Origin: an uncultured Clostridia bacterium
Lineage (GTDB): Bacteria > Bacillota > Clostridia > Christensenellales > UBA1242
Assembly (NCBI GenBank): GCA_944332315.1
Contig: CALVJT010000050.1
Span: 1-35,362 of the forward strand
DNA length: 35,362 nt
Reading direction: 5' to 3'
The position numbers and the translations under genes are program-made. This document shows positions 1 to 7,841 of the stretch, one piece after another. The notes under the pieces are model-generated. The model saw only the letters and a list, made by a program, of their open reading frames with translations, was not told the origin of the DNA and did no database searches. Numbering within the stretch: position 1 is the stretch's first letter; every line of letters begins with the position of its first letter.

Positions 1-231
1 CCCTAGTCCAAGGGCAAATATACTTAGGCTTACGCACTTTTATAAAATAGAATATAAGTGCAAATATTAGCACTCACCTAAAGACCACGGGAGTGCTCCT
101 CAGCACCCCTTGAACCCGTGGTCAAAAACAACAAAAAAATGTTTTTGTGTACAAAACACAATAATATTTTGCTCTCTACTTTCGAAAAAATAAATTGGAA
201 ATTATATTGCGTTTTCTATTTGTGGTTTATC
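1..231 (-). repeat. ~230-bp structured intergenic element, copy 1
   Basis: Nearly the same sequence recurs at 8996-9221, with most differences in loops and in the AT-rich part. Read on plus it has a CCC/GGG hairpin (1-14), a GCACTT/AAGTGC hairpin, and a long hairpin with arms ACCACGGG and CCCGTGGT near 84-121 enclosing AGTGCTC/AGCACC. Short TTAGG and CCTAA arms could close a multi-branch fold, and GCACT/AGTGC segments could pair in alternative ways. This copy may continue left of the window. It lies downstream of the nifS-nifU operon. It could be a small RNA or a non-autonomous mobile element; the sequence does not decide which strand is used. Confidence 0.75.
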
Positions 232-235
232 AGTA

Positions 236-262
236 AAAAGCTTATTGAATAGCTTTTCTTTT
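236..262 (-). terminator. weak terminator after nifU-like gene
   Basis: An imperfect hairpin with arms AAAAGCT and AGCTTTT is followed on the minus strand by a T run. It sits directly after the stop of the NifU-like gene. Confidence 0.4.
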
Positions 263-269
263 TATTAAA

Positions 270-734
270 TTAATTATCGTAGTAATCGTCATCCAGCAAT
301 TCGGAATTTTCGTTTGCACTTTGCTGTTGTGCGCCCTGCTCTTTTAGCAGTTTGTTTTGTAGTTTGCGTAGCCTTTTTGCGTAGTCATCTATAGTATCAT
401 TTAGTGCATCGATGGCTAAAAATATTGAGTACATTCTTTCTTGCGGGATATCGTCAAACATATTTAGCACTCTTGCCTCATTTAGTTCCTCCGCCTCGAT
501 AATTGGCATACCTATTATCATTTGCGCTGTGGCATCTGCTACTGCAATTACTACTGGGGAGCCGAAAGCTTTGAACTTGGCTTCACAAATCACGGCATCC
601 TCGTTGACATTTATATAAAATTTAATCATTTCGTTGGTATTAGGGTCTTGCGCGGAACCCACACCATTTGCGCCCCTTATTATGCCGGCGTATTTGGGGC
701 TAATAAATCTTTCCATAATATCTTTGTTATACAT
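270..734 (-). CDS. IscU/NifU-like scaffold homologue lacking cluster cysteines
   Basis: The fold family is that of the Fe-S scaffold IscU/NifU, which builds clusters with sulfur from the partner desulfurase. The N-terminus (YNKDIMERFISPKYAG), the KFYINVN-to-AKFKAFG stretch and the C-terminal LAIDALNDTIDDY align with IscU. All three usual cysteine ligands are absent: the CGD position falls in a QDPNTNE stretch, FGC has become FGS (Ser59), and HCS has become MYS. The only cysteine is Cys50, not a ligand position. A Gln/Asp/Glu-rich tail follows residue ~120. The ATG at 734 is preferred over a TTG at 740 because it is correctly spaced from GGAG; it overlaps the end of nifS by 8 bases, so translation is probably coupled. 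It cannot hold a cluster in the normal way; a regulatory or desulfurase-binding role is inferred. Confidence 0.8.
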   Translation of the reverse strand: MYNKDIMERFISPKYAGIIRGANGVGSAQDPNTNEMIKFYINVNEDAVICEAKFKAFGSPVVIAVADATAQMIIGMPIIEAEELNEARVLNMFDDIPQERMYSIFLAIDALNDTIDDYAKRLRKLQNKLLKEQGAQQQSANENSELLDDDYYDN

Positions 735-1914
735 TATCAAATTCTCCTATACTAGCTTTTGTTAAAGGCGATATTGCGCGCAATTTTTTAACAATCACCT
801 CTAATTTTTCTACAACAAAGTCTATATCCTCTTTAGTAATGCTCTTTGAAATTGTAATGCGGATAGTGCCAGCGGCAAGCTCTGGGCTCAATTTTATTGC
901 TTTTAGCACATGTGATGGCTCTACTGCGCCTGTGCTACAAGCCGAACCCACTGATACGGCTATGCCTTCTAGGTCTAGCATCATCATAAGCGCTTCGGCC
1001 TCCACCATACCAAACGATAGGCAGATGCTGTTTGGCAGGCGCTGGAATTTGTGGCCGTTTAGTTTTACATAAGGTATAGTTTCCATAACCTTATCTACAA
1101 AATAATCTCGCATCCTGCGCAACTTTTGGCTGTTGATTATGATATCGCGACACGCTATTTCGCACGCTTTGCCCAAGCCAACTGCCCCTGGGACATTTAC
1201 TGTGCCACCGCGCAAACCGCGCTCCTGATGTCCGCCAAAAATAATTGGGCTTATGTTTACATTGTTTGCTATGTACAGGGCGCCTATGCCTTTTGGCCCA
1301 TTAATTTTGTGCCCCGAAAGCGTGAGCATATCTATGCCCATTTCCTTTACATTTATATTTACTGCGCCAATGGCTTGCGTTGCATCGGTATGGAAAATTA
1401 CCCCCCTTTCCTTAACCGTTTGCGCAATGGCTTTGATATTTTGTATGGTACCAATTTCGTTATTAGCGGACATTATGGAAACCATTAAGGTATCGTTATT
1501 TAAGTTGTGCAAAAGCTCGGCTATACTAACAAGGCCTTCGCTATCTACGGGCAGGTAGGTTACTTTATACCCCATAGATTCCAGTTGTTTGCAAGTTTCA
1601 AGCACGGATGGATGCTCGATTTGCGAGGTTATGATGTGCTTTTTATCGCTATTTTTATAAAAATTTGCAATGCCCAATAGCGCCCAGTTGTTCGATTCGG
1701 TGGCGCCACTTGTAAAATAAATTTCGTTGGGCTTTGCGCCTATTGCGTTTGCAATTCTTTCTCGCGCAGTATCTAGGGCATCATTTGCTTCGCGCCCAAA
1801 GGAGTGCAAAGATGATGAATTGCCGTACATATTGGTAAAGTATGGCATCATTTCGTTGAGAACTTCGCTAGAAACAAAGGTGCTAGCTGCGCTATCTAGA
1901 TAAATTCTATTCAT
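727..1914 (-). CDS. nifS: cysteine desulfurase, NifS/IscS class
   Basis: PLP-dependent enzyme that takes sulfur from cysteine as a persulfide for Fe-S clusters and thiolated cofactors. Visible: the class-V aminotransferase core, His101 in SQIEHPSV, PLP lysine Lys203 in SGHKINGPKG, the FGGHQERGLRGGTVN segment, and the catalytic loop SVGSACSTGA with Cys326. At 395 residues it has the usual length. It is first in a two-gene operon with the IscU-like gene, which overlaps its stop. A good promoter and AGGAGA site precede the ATG. The catalytic residues look intact, in contrast to the degenerate partner, so sulfur delivery is probably still its job. NifS and IscS cannot be told apart from sequence alone. 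Confidence 0.95.
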   Translation of the reverse strand: MNRIYLDSAASTFVSSEVLNEMMPYFTNMYGNSSSLHSFGREANDALDTARERIANAIGAKPNEIYFTSGATESNNWALLGIANFYKNSDKKHIITSQIEHPSVLETCKQLESMGYKVTYLPVDSEGLVSIAELLHNLNNDTLMVSIMSANNEIGTIQNIKAIAQTVKERGVIFHTDATQAIGAVNINVKEMGIDMLTLSGHKINGPKGIGALYIANNVNISPIIFGGHQERGLRGGTVNVPGAVGLGKACEIACRDIIINSQKLRRMRDYFVDKVMETIPYVKLNGHKFQRLPNSICLSFGMVEAEALMMMLDLEGIAVSVGSACSTGAVEPSHVLKAIKLSPELAAGTIRITISKSITKEDIDFVVEKLEVIVKKLRAISPLTKASIGEFDNV

Positions 1915-1935
1915 TATTTTCTCCTAATTACATTA

Positions 1936-1964
1936 ATTTTAGCACTTTAGTTGCAATTTGTCAA
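1936..1964 (-). promoter_or_regulatory. nifS-nifU promoter
   Basis: Consensus TTGACA (1959-1964), a 17-base spacer and TAAAAT (1936-1941), followed by AGGAGA and the nifS ATG. Confidence 0.8.
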
Positions 1965-2021
1965 TAGCAGGCGCTAAAATGTTAAAACTTGAACACTGTT
2001 AGCGGTTGTGACACTACAAAT

Positions 2022-3611
2022 TTACATCAATTTTTGAAACACTTTTGCCGCCGCCACGGCATCGTCCAGTGCGCGGTGCGCCGAAACAAGCTCGATGCCT
2101 AGGTGCGTTACCACGGTTTTTAGTTTGTAGTTTGGCAAGCCCTTTACCTTTTGCCTTGCTAGCAACAAGGTATCTACTTGCTCGTTATCAAAATTAAAGA
2201 GTATTGAGCGCCCGTATTTTTCTAGGAATTTTGCATCAAACTCTATGTTGTATGCCGAAAGCACGCATCCACGCGTAAATTTATAAAAATCTGCCAAAAC
2301 TAGTTCGTAGGATGGCGCGTTTGCTACCATCTCCTCGGTTATGTGCGTGAGTGCGGTGATTTCCTCTGGAATTGGCACAGGTGGCTTTACCAAAGTTTCG
2401 AAAGTTTCGGTTAGTTTGCCGTTGTGTATTTTTACGGCGCCCAATTCTAGTATGTACGAATCATCTACATTTAATCCTGTGGTTTCAAAGTCAAACACCA
2501 CTACATCGTGCGTTTGCAGATATTCCGATACAATCTCGGGCTCGGTATCTAGCAATGTCAACTGCGAAACTTCGATATACTCCTCGGGTTGCACAACTAG
2601 GTATTCATCAAATGGTTTGCGCCATTGAGTGTTATCTTGCGGTTTTTCGTTTAGTTTTACGCGGGCTATGGCGCTTATCTTAAACGAAAAGTTGCCGTTA
2701 TAACTTTCGTAATCGCCCATAATGGCAAGTTGGTCGCCCTCTTTTAGCTGTTGCACTGCTTCCATCGTGTTCTGGTTAGGAAAGTACACGCATCGCATTT
2801 TGCCCCAATAATCCTCTAGCATCAGCGAATACAGCACTCGCTCTTTGGTTTCGTCCTTTTTATCGGGATATCGCCTTTCGTTAAAGAACTTTAGCGTGCC
2901 GGCTATGATGTTTTTTTCGCTGGCGGTTTTTAGTTGGTCTAGGCGGATGGCATAATTTTCGGGTATCTCCCCCACCACGCTATCTAGAAGTTCAAAGCCG
3001 TAGTACTTATCCTCCTCGGGTATAGAAACATCGCGCAAGTAGTTTAGTTCCGTTTGCCTATTGTCGTTTATTTTTAGCACGGTGTTTAGGTCGGCTTCCT
3101 GCAAGGTTGGGTCCAAGGTTATAGATATATTGGCGCAAATTTTATCTTGCAGGTAGTCTATTAAATTATATAAAACATTGTTTTGTTCGAACACATCATA
3201 AAGCGATTTTGGAATTGTTAAGGTGATATTGTAGCAATTGTAATTTTCGTTTTGCTTGTTTTCTATTTGGTCGGGCTCTATTTGTTTTACCGAAATGTTT
3301 TCCTTTTTTATAAAGCTATCCACAAATTTTAGGTGCTCCTCAAAATAGCTTTGCAGAACATCCCATACAACTTCGGTATCCACATAACTTTTTTGGTATT
3401 TTATTGTGATATCGTATTTATTATCTACAAATTCTTTGGCAAGCGCCAAAACTTTATCTTTTTCCTCATCCGTCATTGAGCCAAATTTATCAGGAAAAAG
3501 CAAGTGCAATTCCACTTTTTTTATTTTTCTATCTTTAGGGTATAGGGCTTGTTTTATTTTAAGTTGCCCCAGTTTTTCATCTCTTGCTTTCAAAAAATCA
3601 ATAAAATTCAT
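2022..3611 (-). CDS. PolC-derived 3'-5' exonuclease, no polymerase domain
   Basis: The first ~370 residues match the start of Gram-positive PolC: the N-terminal domain, then an OB-fold region (about 225-330, SEKNIIAGTLKFFNERRYPD onward). The DEDDh exonuclease follows at once: DFETTGL (Asp374, Glu376), NIEFD near 455, and HRALDDA at the end (His512, Asp517). The protein stops there at 529 residues, whereas PolC is about 1,400. PHP, palm, fingers and DNA-binding parts are absent, and nothing downstream before nifS restores them. The PHP half that normally comes before the exonuclease is also gone, so this is a clean domain arrangement rather than a simple frameshift. RBS AAAGGAT precedes the ATG; it starts 21 bases after rseP. 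Inferred: a free proofreading subunit or a half of a split PolC. Confidence 0.85.
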   Translation of the reverse strand: MNFIDFLKARDEKLGQLKIKQALYPKDRKIKKVELHLLFPDKFGSMTDEEKDKVLALAKEFVDNKYDITIKYQKSYVDTEVVWDVLQSYFEEHLKFVDSFIKKENISVKQIEPDQIENKQNENYNCYNITLTIPKSLYDVFEQNNVLYNLIDYLQDKICANISITLDPTLQEADLNTVLKINDNRQTELNYLRDVSIPEEDKYYGFELLDSVVGEIPENYAIRLDQLKTASEKNIIAGTLKFFNERRYPDKKDETKERVLYSLMLEDYWGKMRCVYFPNQNTMEAVQQLKEGDQLAIMGDYESYNGNFSFKISAIARVKLNEKPQDNTQWRKPFDEYLVVQPEEYIEVSQLTLLDTEPEIVSEYLQTHDVVVFDFETTGLNVDDSYILELGAVKIHNGKLTETFETLVKPPVPIPEEITALTHITEEMVANAPSYELVLADFYKFTRGCVLSAYNIEFDAKFLEKYGRSILFNFDNEQVDTLLLARQKVKGLPNYKLKTVVTHLGIELVSAHRALDDAVAAAKVFQKLM

Positions 3612-3632
3612 TACTTTATCCTTTTATATGTA

Positions 3633-4691
3633 TCAAATTAAAAAATGTATTAAGTCTATAAGTACTACAAACACCAGCAGTACTATCAAGCCCCAAAAGT
3701 GTATGTACCCCTCTATTCTACGATTTATCGGTTTACCGCGTATCCACTCTATTGTTGTAAACACCATTCGCGCGCCATCTAGCGATGGAATTGGCAAGAT
3801 GTTGAACACCGCCAAGTTTACTGCTATAAACGGCAAAAATACAAACAAGTTGGCTATAGATTCCTCGGAGTACGATGCTATGGTTGTTATAGTGCTTATT
3901 GGCCCTGTTACGCCCGATAGTGATACTTGCCCTGTTATTAGCATAAACAGAAAATATATCACCTGCCAAGCCATTTCCAAAGTGACGGGCACTGCCCGCG
4001 CCATGGCTGTCCAGAGGCTTTGCGGGGTTGGAGCCACAGATATGCCAAGATTAAAGTATGTAGTGCCATCCTGCTCCACTGTTTCAATATTAAGGTAGGT
4101 TTGTATTTCCTGCCCATCGCGCTCGACCAATATTGGCACGCTTTGGCTATCTATATTTTCGGTTAATAAGGCATTAAAAGTATCCCCACCATAAAAATCT
4201 ATTTCTACGCCGTCAACTTGTGTAATGACATCGCCAACCTGCAAATGCGCGTTTATTCCGTTTGCATCAATTTCTGTTACCTTTGGGATATCGTAGCCAA
4301 ACGATACGAGCAGTATTATTGTAAATAAAATTGCCGATATAAAGTTAAATAGTACGCCCGAAAATTGCACTATCAGCCTTTGCCAAGGTGGCTTGGAATT
4401 AAAATCGCCTTCCTTTGTTTCGGCGCTATCCTCGCCGGCAAAAGCGCAGTATCCGCCTAACGGCAGTATTCGAATTGAAAAGACTTCGCCATTCTTTTTA
4501 GTTTTTTTATAGATTGCTTTGCCAAAGCCTATGCTAAATTCATCTATTTTGAACTTAAAAATTTTGCCAGCGGTATAGTGGCCAAGTTCATGGATTGTAA
4601 TCATTAATAGGAGTACGCACACCGCAAGCAATATGTAGCCTATATAGGTGAGAATATCCACAAATGATGTTGCTACCAGTTGAGTTAACAT
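3633..4691 (-). CDS. rseP: site-2 zinc metalloprotease RseP/RasP
   Basis: Membrane-embedded M50 protease that cuts substrates such as anti-sigma factors and signal-peptide remnants inside the membrane. The zinc motif ITIHELGHY (His34, Glu35, His38) lies in the first membrane segment; a PDZ-like region follows (about 165-230, HLQVGDVITQVDGVEI), and NILPIPSLDGARM gives the third zinc ligand region. 352 residues, several membrane spans. The ATG at 4691 is chosen for its AAGGAGG site. An upstream in-frame ATG at 4769 would add 26 residues, but those codons lie in repeat-derived DNA. It sits directly upstream of the PolC-like gene, as in Bacillota, though dxr and proS are missing on either side. 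Confidence 0.93.
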   Translation of the reverse strand: MLTQLVATSFVDILTYIGYILLAVCVLLLMITIHELGHYTAGKIFKFKIDEFSIGFGKAIYKKTKKNGEVFSIRILPLGGYCAFAGEDSAETKEGDFNSKPPWQRLIVQFSGVLFNFISAILFTIILLVSFGYDIPKVTEIDANGINAHLQVGDVITQVDGVEIDFYGGDTFNALLTENIDSQSVPILVERDGQEIQTYLNIETVEQDGTTYFNLGISVAPTPQSLWTAMARAVPVTLEMAWQVIYFLFMLITGQVSLSGVTGPISTITTIASYSEESIANLFVFLPFIAVNLAVFNILPIPSLDGARMVFTTIEWIRGKPINRRIEGYIHFWGLIVLLVFVVLIDLIHFLI

Positions 4692-4733
4692 ACTCCTCCT
4701 TAAGATTAAAATAGGTTTTTTATTAATGTAGGT

Positions 4734-4780
4734 ACTAACTTTTGCTAAGTTTTTTATACTCCCCCACAAATAATATTAAA
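4734..4780 (-). repeat. partial MITE-like repeat upstream of rseP
   Basis: On minus this reads like the left half of the ~100-bp family (AATATTATTTGTGGGGG, then CTTAGCAAAAGTTAG). It supplies a spurious in-frame start codon for rseP. Confidence 0.5.
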
Positions 4781-4798
4781 ACTAAAAAATAATTATAA

Positions 4799-4900
4799 GG
4801 TTCTATAATATTAGTGGAGGCTAACAAAATTTTAGCGGGAAAAGATTAGCAAAAGTTCGAATCTATAACTCACCATACCTTCCATTAATAACAAAGAACT
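4799..4900 (+). repeat. MITE-like ~100-bp repeat, copy A
   Basis: Left end GGTTCTATAATATTAGTGG; right end CCATTAATAACAAAGAAC, an imperfect inverted copy. The inner part holds the family signature GATTAGCAAAAGTTCGAA. It lies between cdsA and rseP, 15 bases from a hairpin terminator. Confidence 0.8.
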
Positions 4901-4915
4901 AAAACTAAAAATATA

Positions 4916-4935
4916 GGCGGAAAATACATTCCGCC
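4916..4935 (-). terminator. hairpin after cdsA
   Basis: Arms GGCGGAA and TTCCGCC with a six-base loop, followed on minus by a T-rich stretch. It probably ends or attenuates the uppS-cdsA transcript before rseP. Confidence 0.6.
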
Positions 4936-4987
4936 ATTGTTGTAGACGAGCCTAACACAGCGGTATTATTCCCCTATCTACCATTTA

Positions 4988-5923
4988 TCAAAAGAATATT
5001 ATAAAGAATACTAGCACTATTACAAGATTAAAGCATATGCCATTAAGCCTGTCCATAAAGCCCCCGTGCCCAGGGAATGTGCGCCCAAAGTCCTTTACAA
5101 ACGCCTTGCGTTTAAGGAAACTTGCAAAAAGGTCCCCCAAACTTGTTGCCACCGCGCCCAAAAAGCCAAAGAGTGCAAACTGCCATACACCCACATTTAC
5201 TGCGGTAAATACGGAGTTTGTGCTATCAAAAGCGGTAAATATCCAATAAAGTAGCATACTTGCAAGCGTACCCATAACAATTCCGCTAATAAAGCCGGAT
5301 ATTGTTTTGTTAGGGCTTATTAGTGGGCACAATTTTTTGCCCTTAAAAAGCATTCCGCCTAGCATTGCAAAAGTATCGGTTATCATTGAAATTATAAACA
5401 CCATTAGTATGGCAAAAAGTCCAAACACTTCATCCGTAGCCCCGCTATCTACAAGCCCTATTGTGTTTATGTGGTTTAGCATATACATAAGCCCTAGTAG
5501 CAGTGCTGGATATATTATTATATTCAATGTTGTAAGCGATTTATTCATTAAATATTCGCGCGGACTAGAAAATTTTGTTTCGTCATACACAATTTTTTTA
5601 CTAAAACAAAACGGCAAAATTAGTAGTACCAGCGAAACAGCTATTAGTAGCGTGAGTTCCAAAATTATCATTTGGTAAAACTCCAAACCTAAAAATTTGG
5701 ATATTAGCACTATAGCCAAAAATGCTACACAGTAGGCGTAGTTTATCCATTCAAAAGCGGTGTTGCCACGCCTTTTGAATACGCGCAACATTTCGTACAC
5801 CGATACAATTACTATTGCTAGCCAAAACGCATCAAAAACAATAGGTTCAAAGTACCTTATAAGTAGCACGCACACTAGCACGCCCAATATTAATGCCGAT
5901 GAATATATTCTATCTTTCATCAT
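4988..5923 (-). CDS. cdsA: phosphatidate cytidylyltransferase
   Basis: Makes CDP-diacylglycerol from phosphatidate and CTP, the entry to anionic phospholipids, in the membrane. Eight or so hydrophobic segments are visible, and the C-terminus carries the family signature (SFLKRKAFVKDFGRTFPGHG then GFMDRLNG) with the usual Lys-Asp and Asp-Arg. 311 residues, slightly long for the family. It starts 10 bases after uppS, so the two are co-transcribed, as in most Bacillota. Two adjacent ATG codons (5923 and 5920) are possible starts. The dxr gene often found next is not here; a terminator hairpin and repeats follow instead. Confidence 0.94.
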   Translation of the reverse strand: MMKDRIYSSALILGVLVCVLLIRYFEPIVFDAFWLAIVIVSVYEMLRVFKRRGNTAFEWINYAYCVAFLAIVLISKFLGLEFYQMIILELTLLIAVSLVLLILPFCFSKKIVYDETKFSSPREYLMNKSLTTLNIIIYPALLLGLMYMLNHINTIGLVDSGATDEVFGLFAILMVFIISMITDTFAMLGGMLFKGKKLCPLISPNKTISGFISGIVMGTLASMLLYWIFTAFDSTNSVFTAVNVGVWQFALFGFLGAVATSLGDLFASFLKRKAFVKDFGRTFPGHGGFMDRLNGICFNLVIVLVFFIIFF

Positions 5924-5933
5924 TTGTTGTTCC

Positions 5934-6656
5934 TCATTTTAATTGCCCAAATTTTCTATCGCGCTTTGCATACGATTTTAGCGCTTTGTTTAGATGTTTT
6001 GCTGTAAAATCTGGCCAATAAGTTTTAGTAAAATATAGTTCGGAATATGCCGATTGGTACAACATAAAGTTGCTAAGTCGCACATCTCCAGCTGTTCTTA
6101 TAATAAAATCGGGGTCTGGCAACCCGCCCGAGTATAGCGCGTTGCTTATATCTTGCTCGCTAGCTATTGTTTTGCCTTGCTTAATTAGCGTATTAAAGGC
6201 GTGCACGATATCATCACGCCCCCCATAGTTCATTGCAATATTAAGCACAAAGGCATCGCAATCTTTGGTTCTTTCCTCGGCCTTTAAGATTTCCTGCTCT
6301 AAATCTTTGGGCATCATACTCAAATCGCCCATAGTTCTAATTTTTATGTTTTTAGATTTTATCTCTTGCTCCTGCTGCTGTTGCCCTTTTTGATTTTGCT
6401 TTTTTATATACTCACGCAAAAGCCCGAATATGTAATCTATTTCCTCTTTAGGGCGCTTCCAATTTTCGGTGGAAAACGCAAAACAACTGACATATTTTAT
6501 TCCTAACGAAAAACAGTGCTCCACAATTTTTTCAAGCACTTCGGCGCCTTTTCTGTGCCCCATTTTTCTAGGAAGTCCGCGCTTGGTTGCCCAACGCCCG
6601 TTGCCATCCATAATAAAGGCTATGTGTATTGGTAATTTATCTAACTTTTTTTCCAT
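5934..6656 (-). CDS. uppS: undecaprenyl diphosphate synthase
   Basis: Cis-prenyltransferase that builds the C55 lipid carrier for cell-wall synthesis. The catalytic loop IMDGNGRWA holds Asp17; the diphosphate-binding segment GLPRKMGHRKGAE follows; and the C-terminal signature DFIIRTAGDVRLSNFMLYQ plus YSELYF is present (usually RTSG; here RTAG). A Gln-rich run (QQQQEQ) sits in a mid-protein loop. The ATG at 6656 fits the AAGGA site; the TTG at 6662 is too close to it. It is followed by cdsA. Confidence 0.95.
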   Translation of the reverse strand: MEKKLDKLPIHIAFIMDGNGRWATKRGLPRKMGHRKGAEVLEKIVEHCFSLGIKYVSCFAFSTENWKRPKEEIDYIFGLLREYIKKQNQKGQQQQEQEIKSKNIKIRTMGDLSMMPKDLEQEILKAEERTKDCDAFVLNIAMNYGGRDDIVHAFNTLIKQGKTIASEQDISNALYSGGLPDPDFIIRTAGDVRLSNFMLYQSAYSELYFTKTYWPDFTAKHLNKALKSYAKRDRKFGQLK

Positions 6657-6759
6657 TTTCAATCCTTTTTGCCATAAAATTAATGACAGTCCTACTATAG
6701 TTTACGCTGAATTTTGCAACTTGTTACCTTTAGTAAAGGATTGGTAATTTTATATAAAT

Positions 6760-7335
6760 TTATACTTCCATAAGCTCGTTTTCTTTATCTTTTGTCATAG
6801 CATCAATTTTGTTTGTTGCATTATCAAGCACTTTTTGAATCTCTTTTTCGGCAACCTCTAGTTCGTTTTCGGTGATTTTGCCATCCTTTTTGAGAGCCTT
6901 ATATTCATCTATACAATCACGGCGGACATTGCGCATAGCCACTTTTCTTTCCTCGCACATCTTTTTGACAGATTTTACAAGGTCTTTTCTGCGTTCCTCG
7001 GTTAAAATTGGCAGTGATAGACGAACTACTTTGCCGTCCTCGCTAGGGTTCAATCCTAGGTCGGAGGCCTGTATAGCCTTCATAATATCCTTTATTGCAT
7101 TGACATCCCACGGAGAGATGACAATTGTTCTTGGGTCTGGGCACATAATGTTTGCCATTTGGTTTACTGGCGTCATTGTGCCGTAGTACTCTACCATAAG
7201 CTTATCAAGCAAACGCGGATTTGCTCTACCCGCTCTTAATGAAGCCAAATCTCCGCTAAATGCAGATACTGCTTTATCCATTTGCTCTTGCATATCCTTT
7301 ATATAAACTTCGTTTTCTTGATTTTGAAATAACAT
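6760..7335 (-). CDS. frr: ribosome recycling factor
   Basis: Splits the post-termination ribosome together with EF-G. Family features: LRAGRANPRLLDKLMVEYYG, PWDVNAIKDIMKAIQ with SDLGLNPSEDGKVVRLSLP, and the helical LTEERRKDLVKSVKKMCEE region. 191 residues from the ATG at 7335, which has a strong AAAGGAG; an upstream ATG at 7356 lies ahead of that site and is rejected. It has its own promoter. Its usual upstream neighbour pyrH is absent. Confidence 0.96.
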   Translation of the reverse strand: MLFQNQENEVYIKDMQEQMDKAVSAFSGDLASLRAGRANPRLLDKLMVEYYGTMTPVNQMANIMCPDPRTIVISPWDVNAIKDIMKAIQASDLGLNPSEDGKVVRLSLPILTEERRKDLVKSVKKMCEERKVAMRNVRRDCIDEYKALKKDGKITENELEVAEKEIQKVLDNATNKIDAMTKDKENELMEV

Positions 7336-7386
7336 ATTATTCTCCTTTATAAACATCCCCTTTTATAGGAGATATCTTTGCATTAA

Positions 7387-7415
7387 ATTATACTAGAAAA
7401 AATTAAAAAATGCAA
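7387..7415 (-). promoter_or_regulatory. frr promoter
   Basis: TTGCAT (7410-7415), 17 bases, TATAAT (7387-7392). The short leader can form an ATCTCC/GGGGAT hairpin ahead of the ribosome site. Confidence 0.7.
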
Positions 7416-7571
7416 CTGATTATATACTGTACTGTATTATAACGGTCTAATTAATTATAAAGTTGCTAATTTTAGAGTGCAAGCCAAGTGCCACTAAATT
7501 TGTGCGAACGCTCAAAATTACAACAATTGAATTTATTAAATAAAATTACAGCCTATGCAAAATGTTAAGGT

Positions 7572-7841
7572 TTATTGTTCTATTTTGGTAGCTTTTTGCT
7601 TTGCTTCAGCATCAACTGCGTTTTGCTTTTTAAGTTCTGTTTTTTGTTCGTTTGCATCAACACTGTTTTGCTCGGTTGATTCAGTATTATTTTGCTTTGT
7701 TTCGGCAACTTTTTGCTCGTTTACATCAACATTGTGTTGCTCGTTTACATCAACATTGTTTTGTTCTATTTCGGTAGTTTTTTGCTCGGTTGGTTCGGCA
7801 CCGTTTTGCTCGGTGGGGTCAAATTCTTTTTGTTCGGTTAA
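7572..7841 (-). pseudogene. in-frame repetitive continuation of plsY after a TAA stop
   Basis: Directly after the plsY stop (7842-7844) the same frame stays open for 89 codons to a second TAA at 7572-7574. It encodes a hydrophilic tail built on repeated EQ units (TEQNGAEPTEQ, NVDVNEQ twice, VDANEQ). The last codons before the stop, NEQNDA, already belong to the same pattern. There is no ATG and no ribosome site, so it would be read only by readthrough or if the stop is a recent mutation or sequencing error. A 24-bp perfect-period DNA repeat lies at 7713-7760. Confidence 0.7.
7713..7760. repeat. 24-bp tandem repeat in plsY tail
   Basis: Two units with a 24-base period; on minus each encodes NVDVNEQ plus one residue. 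Such repeats change length by slippage. Confidence 0.8.
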
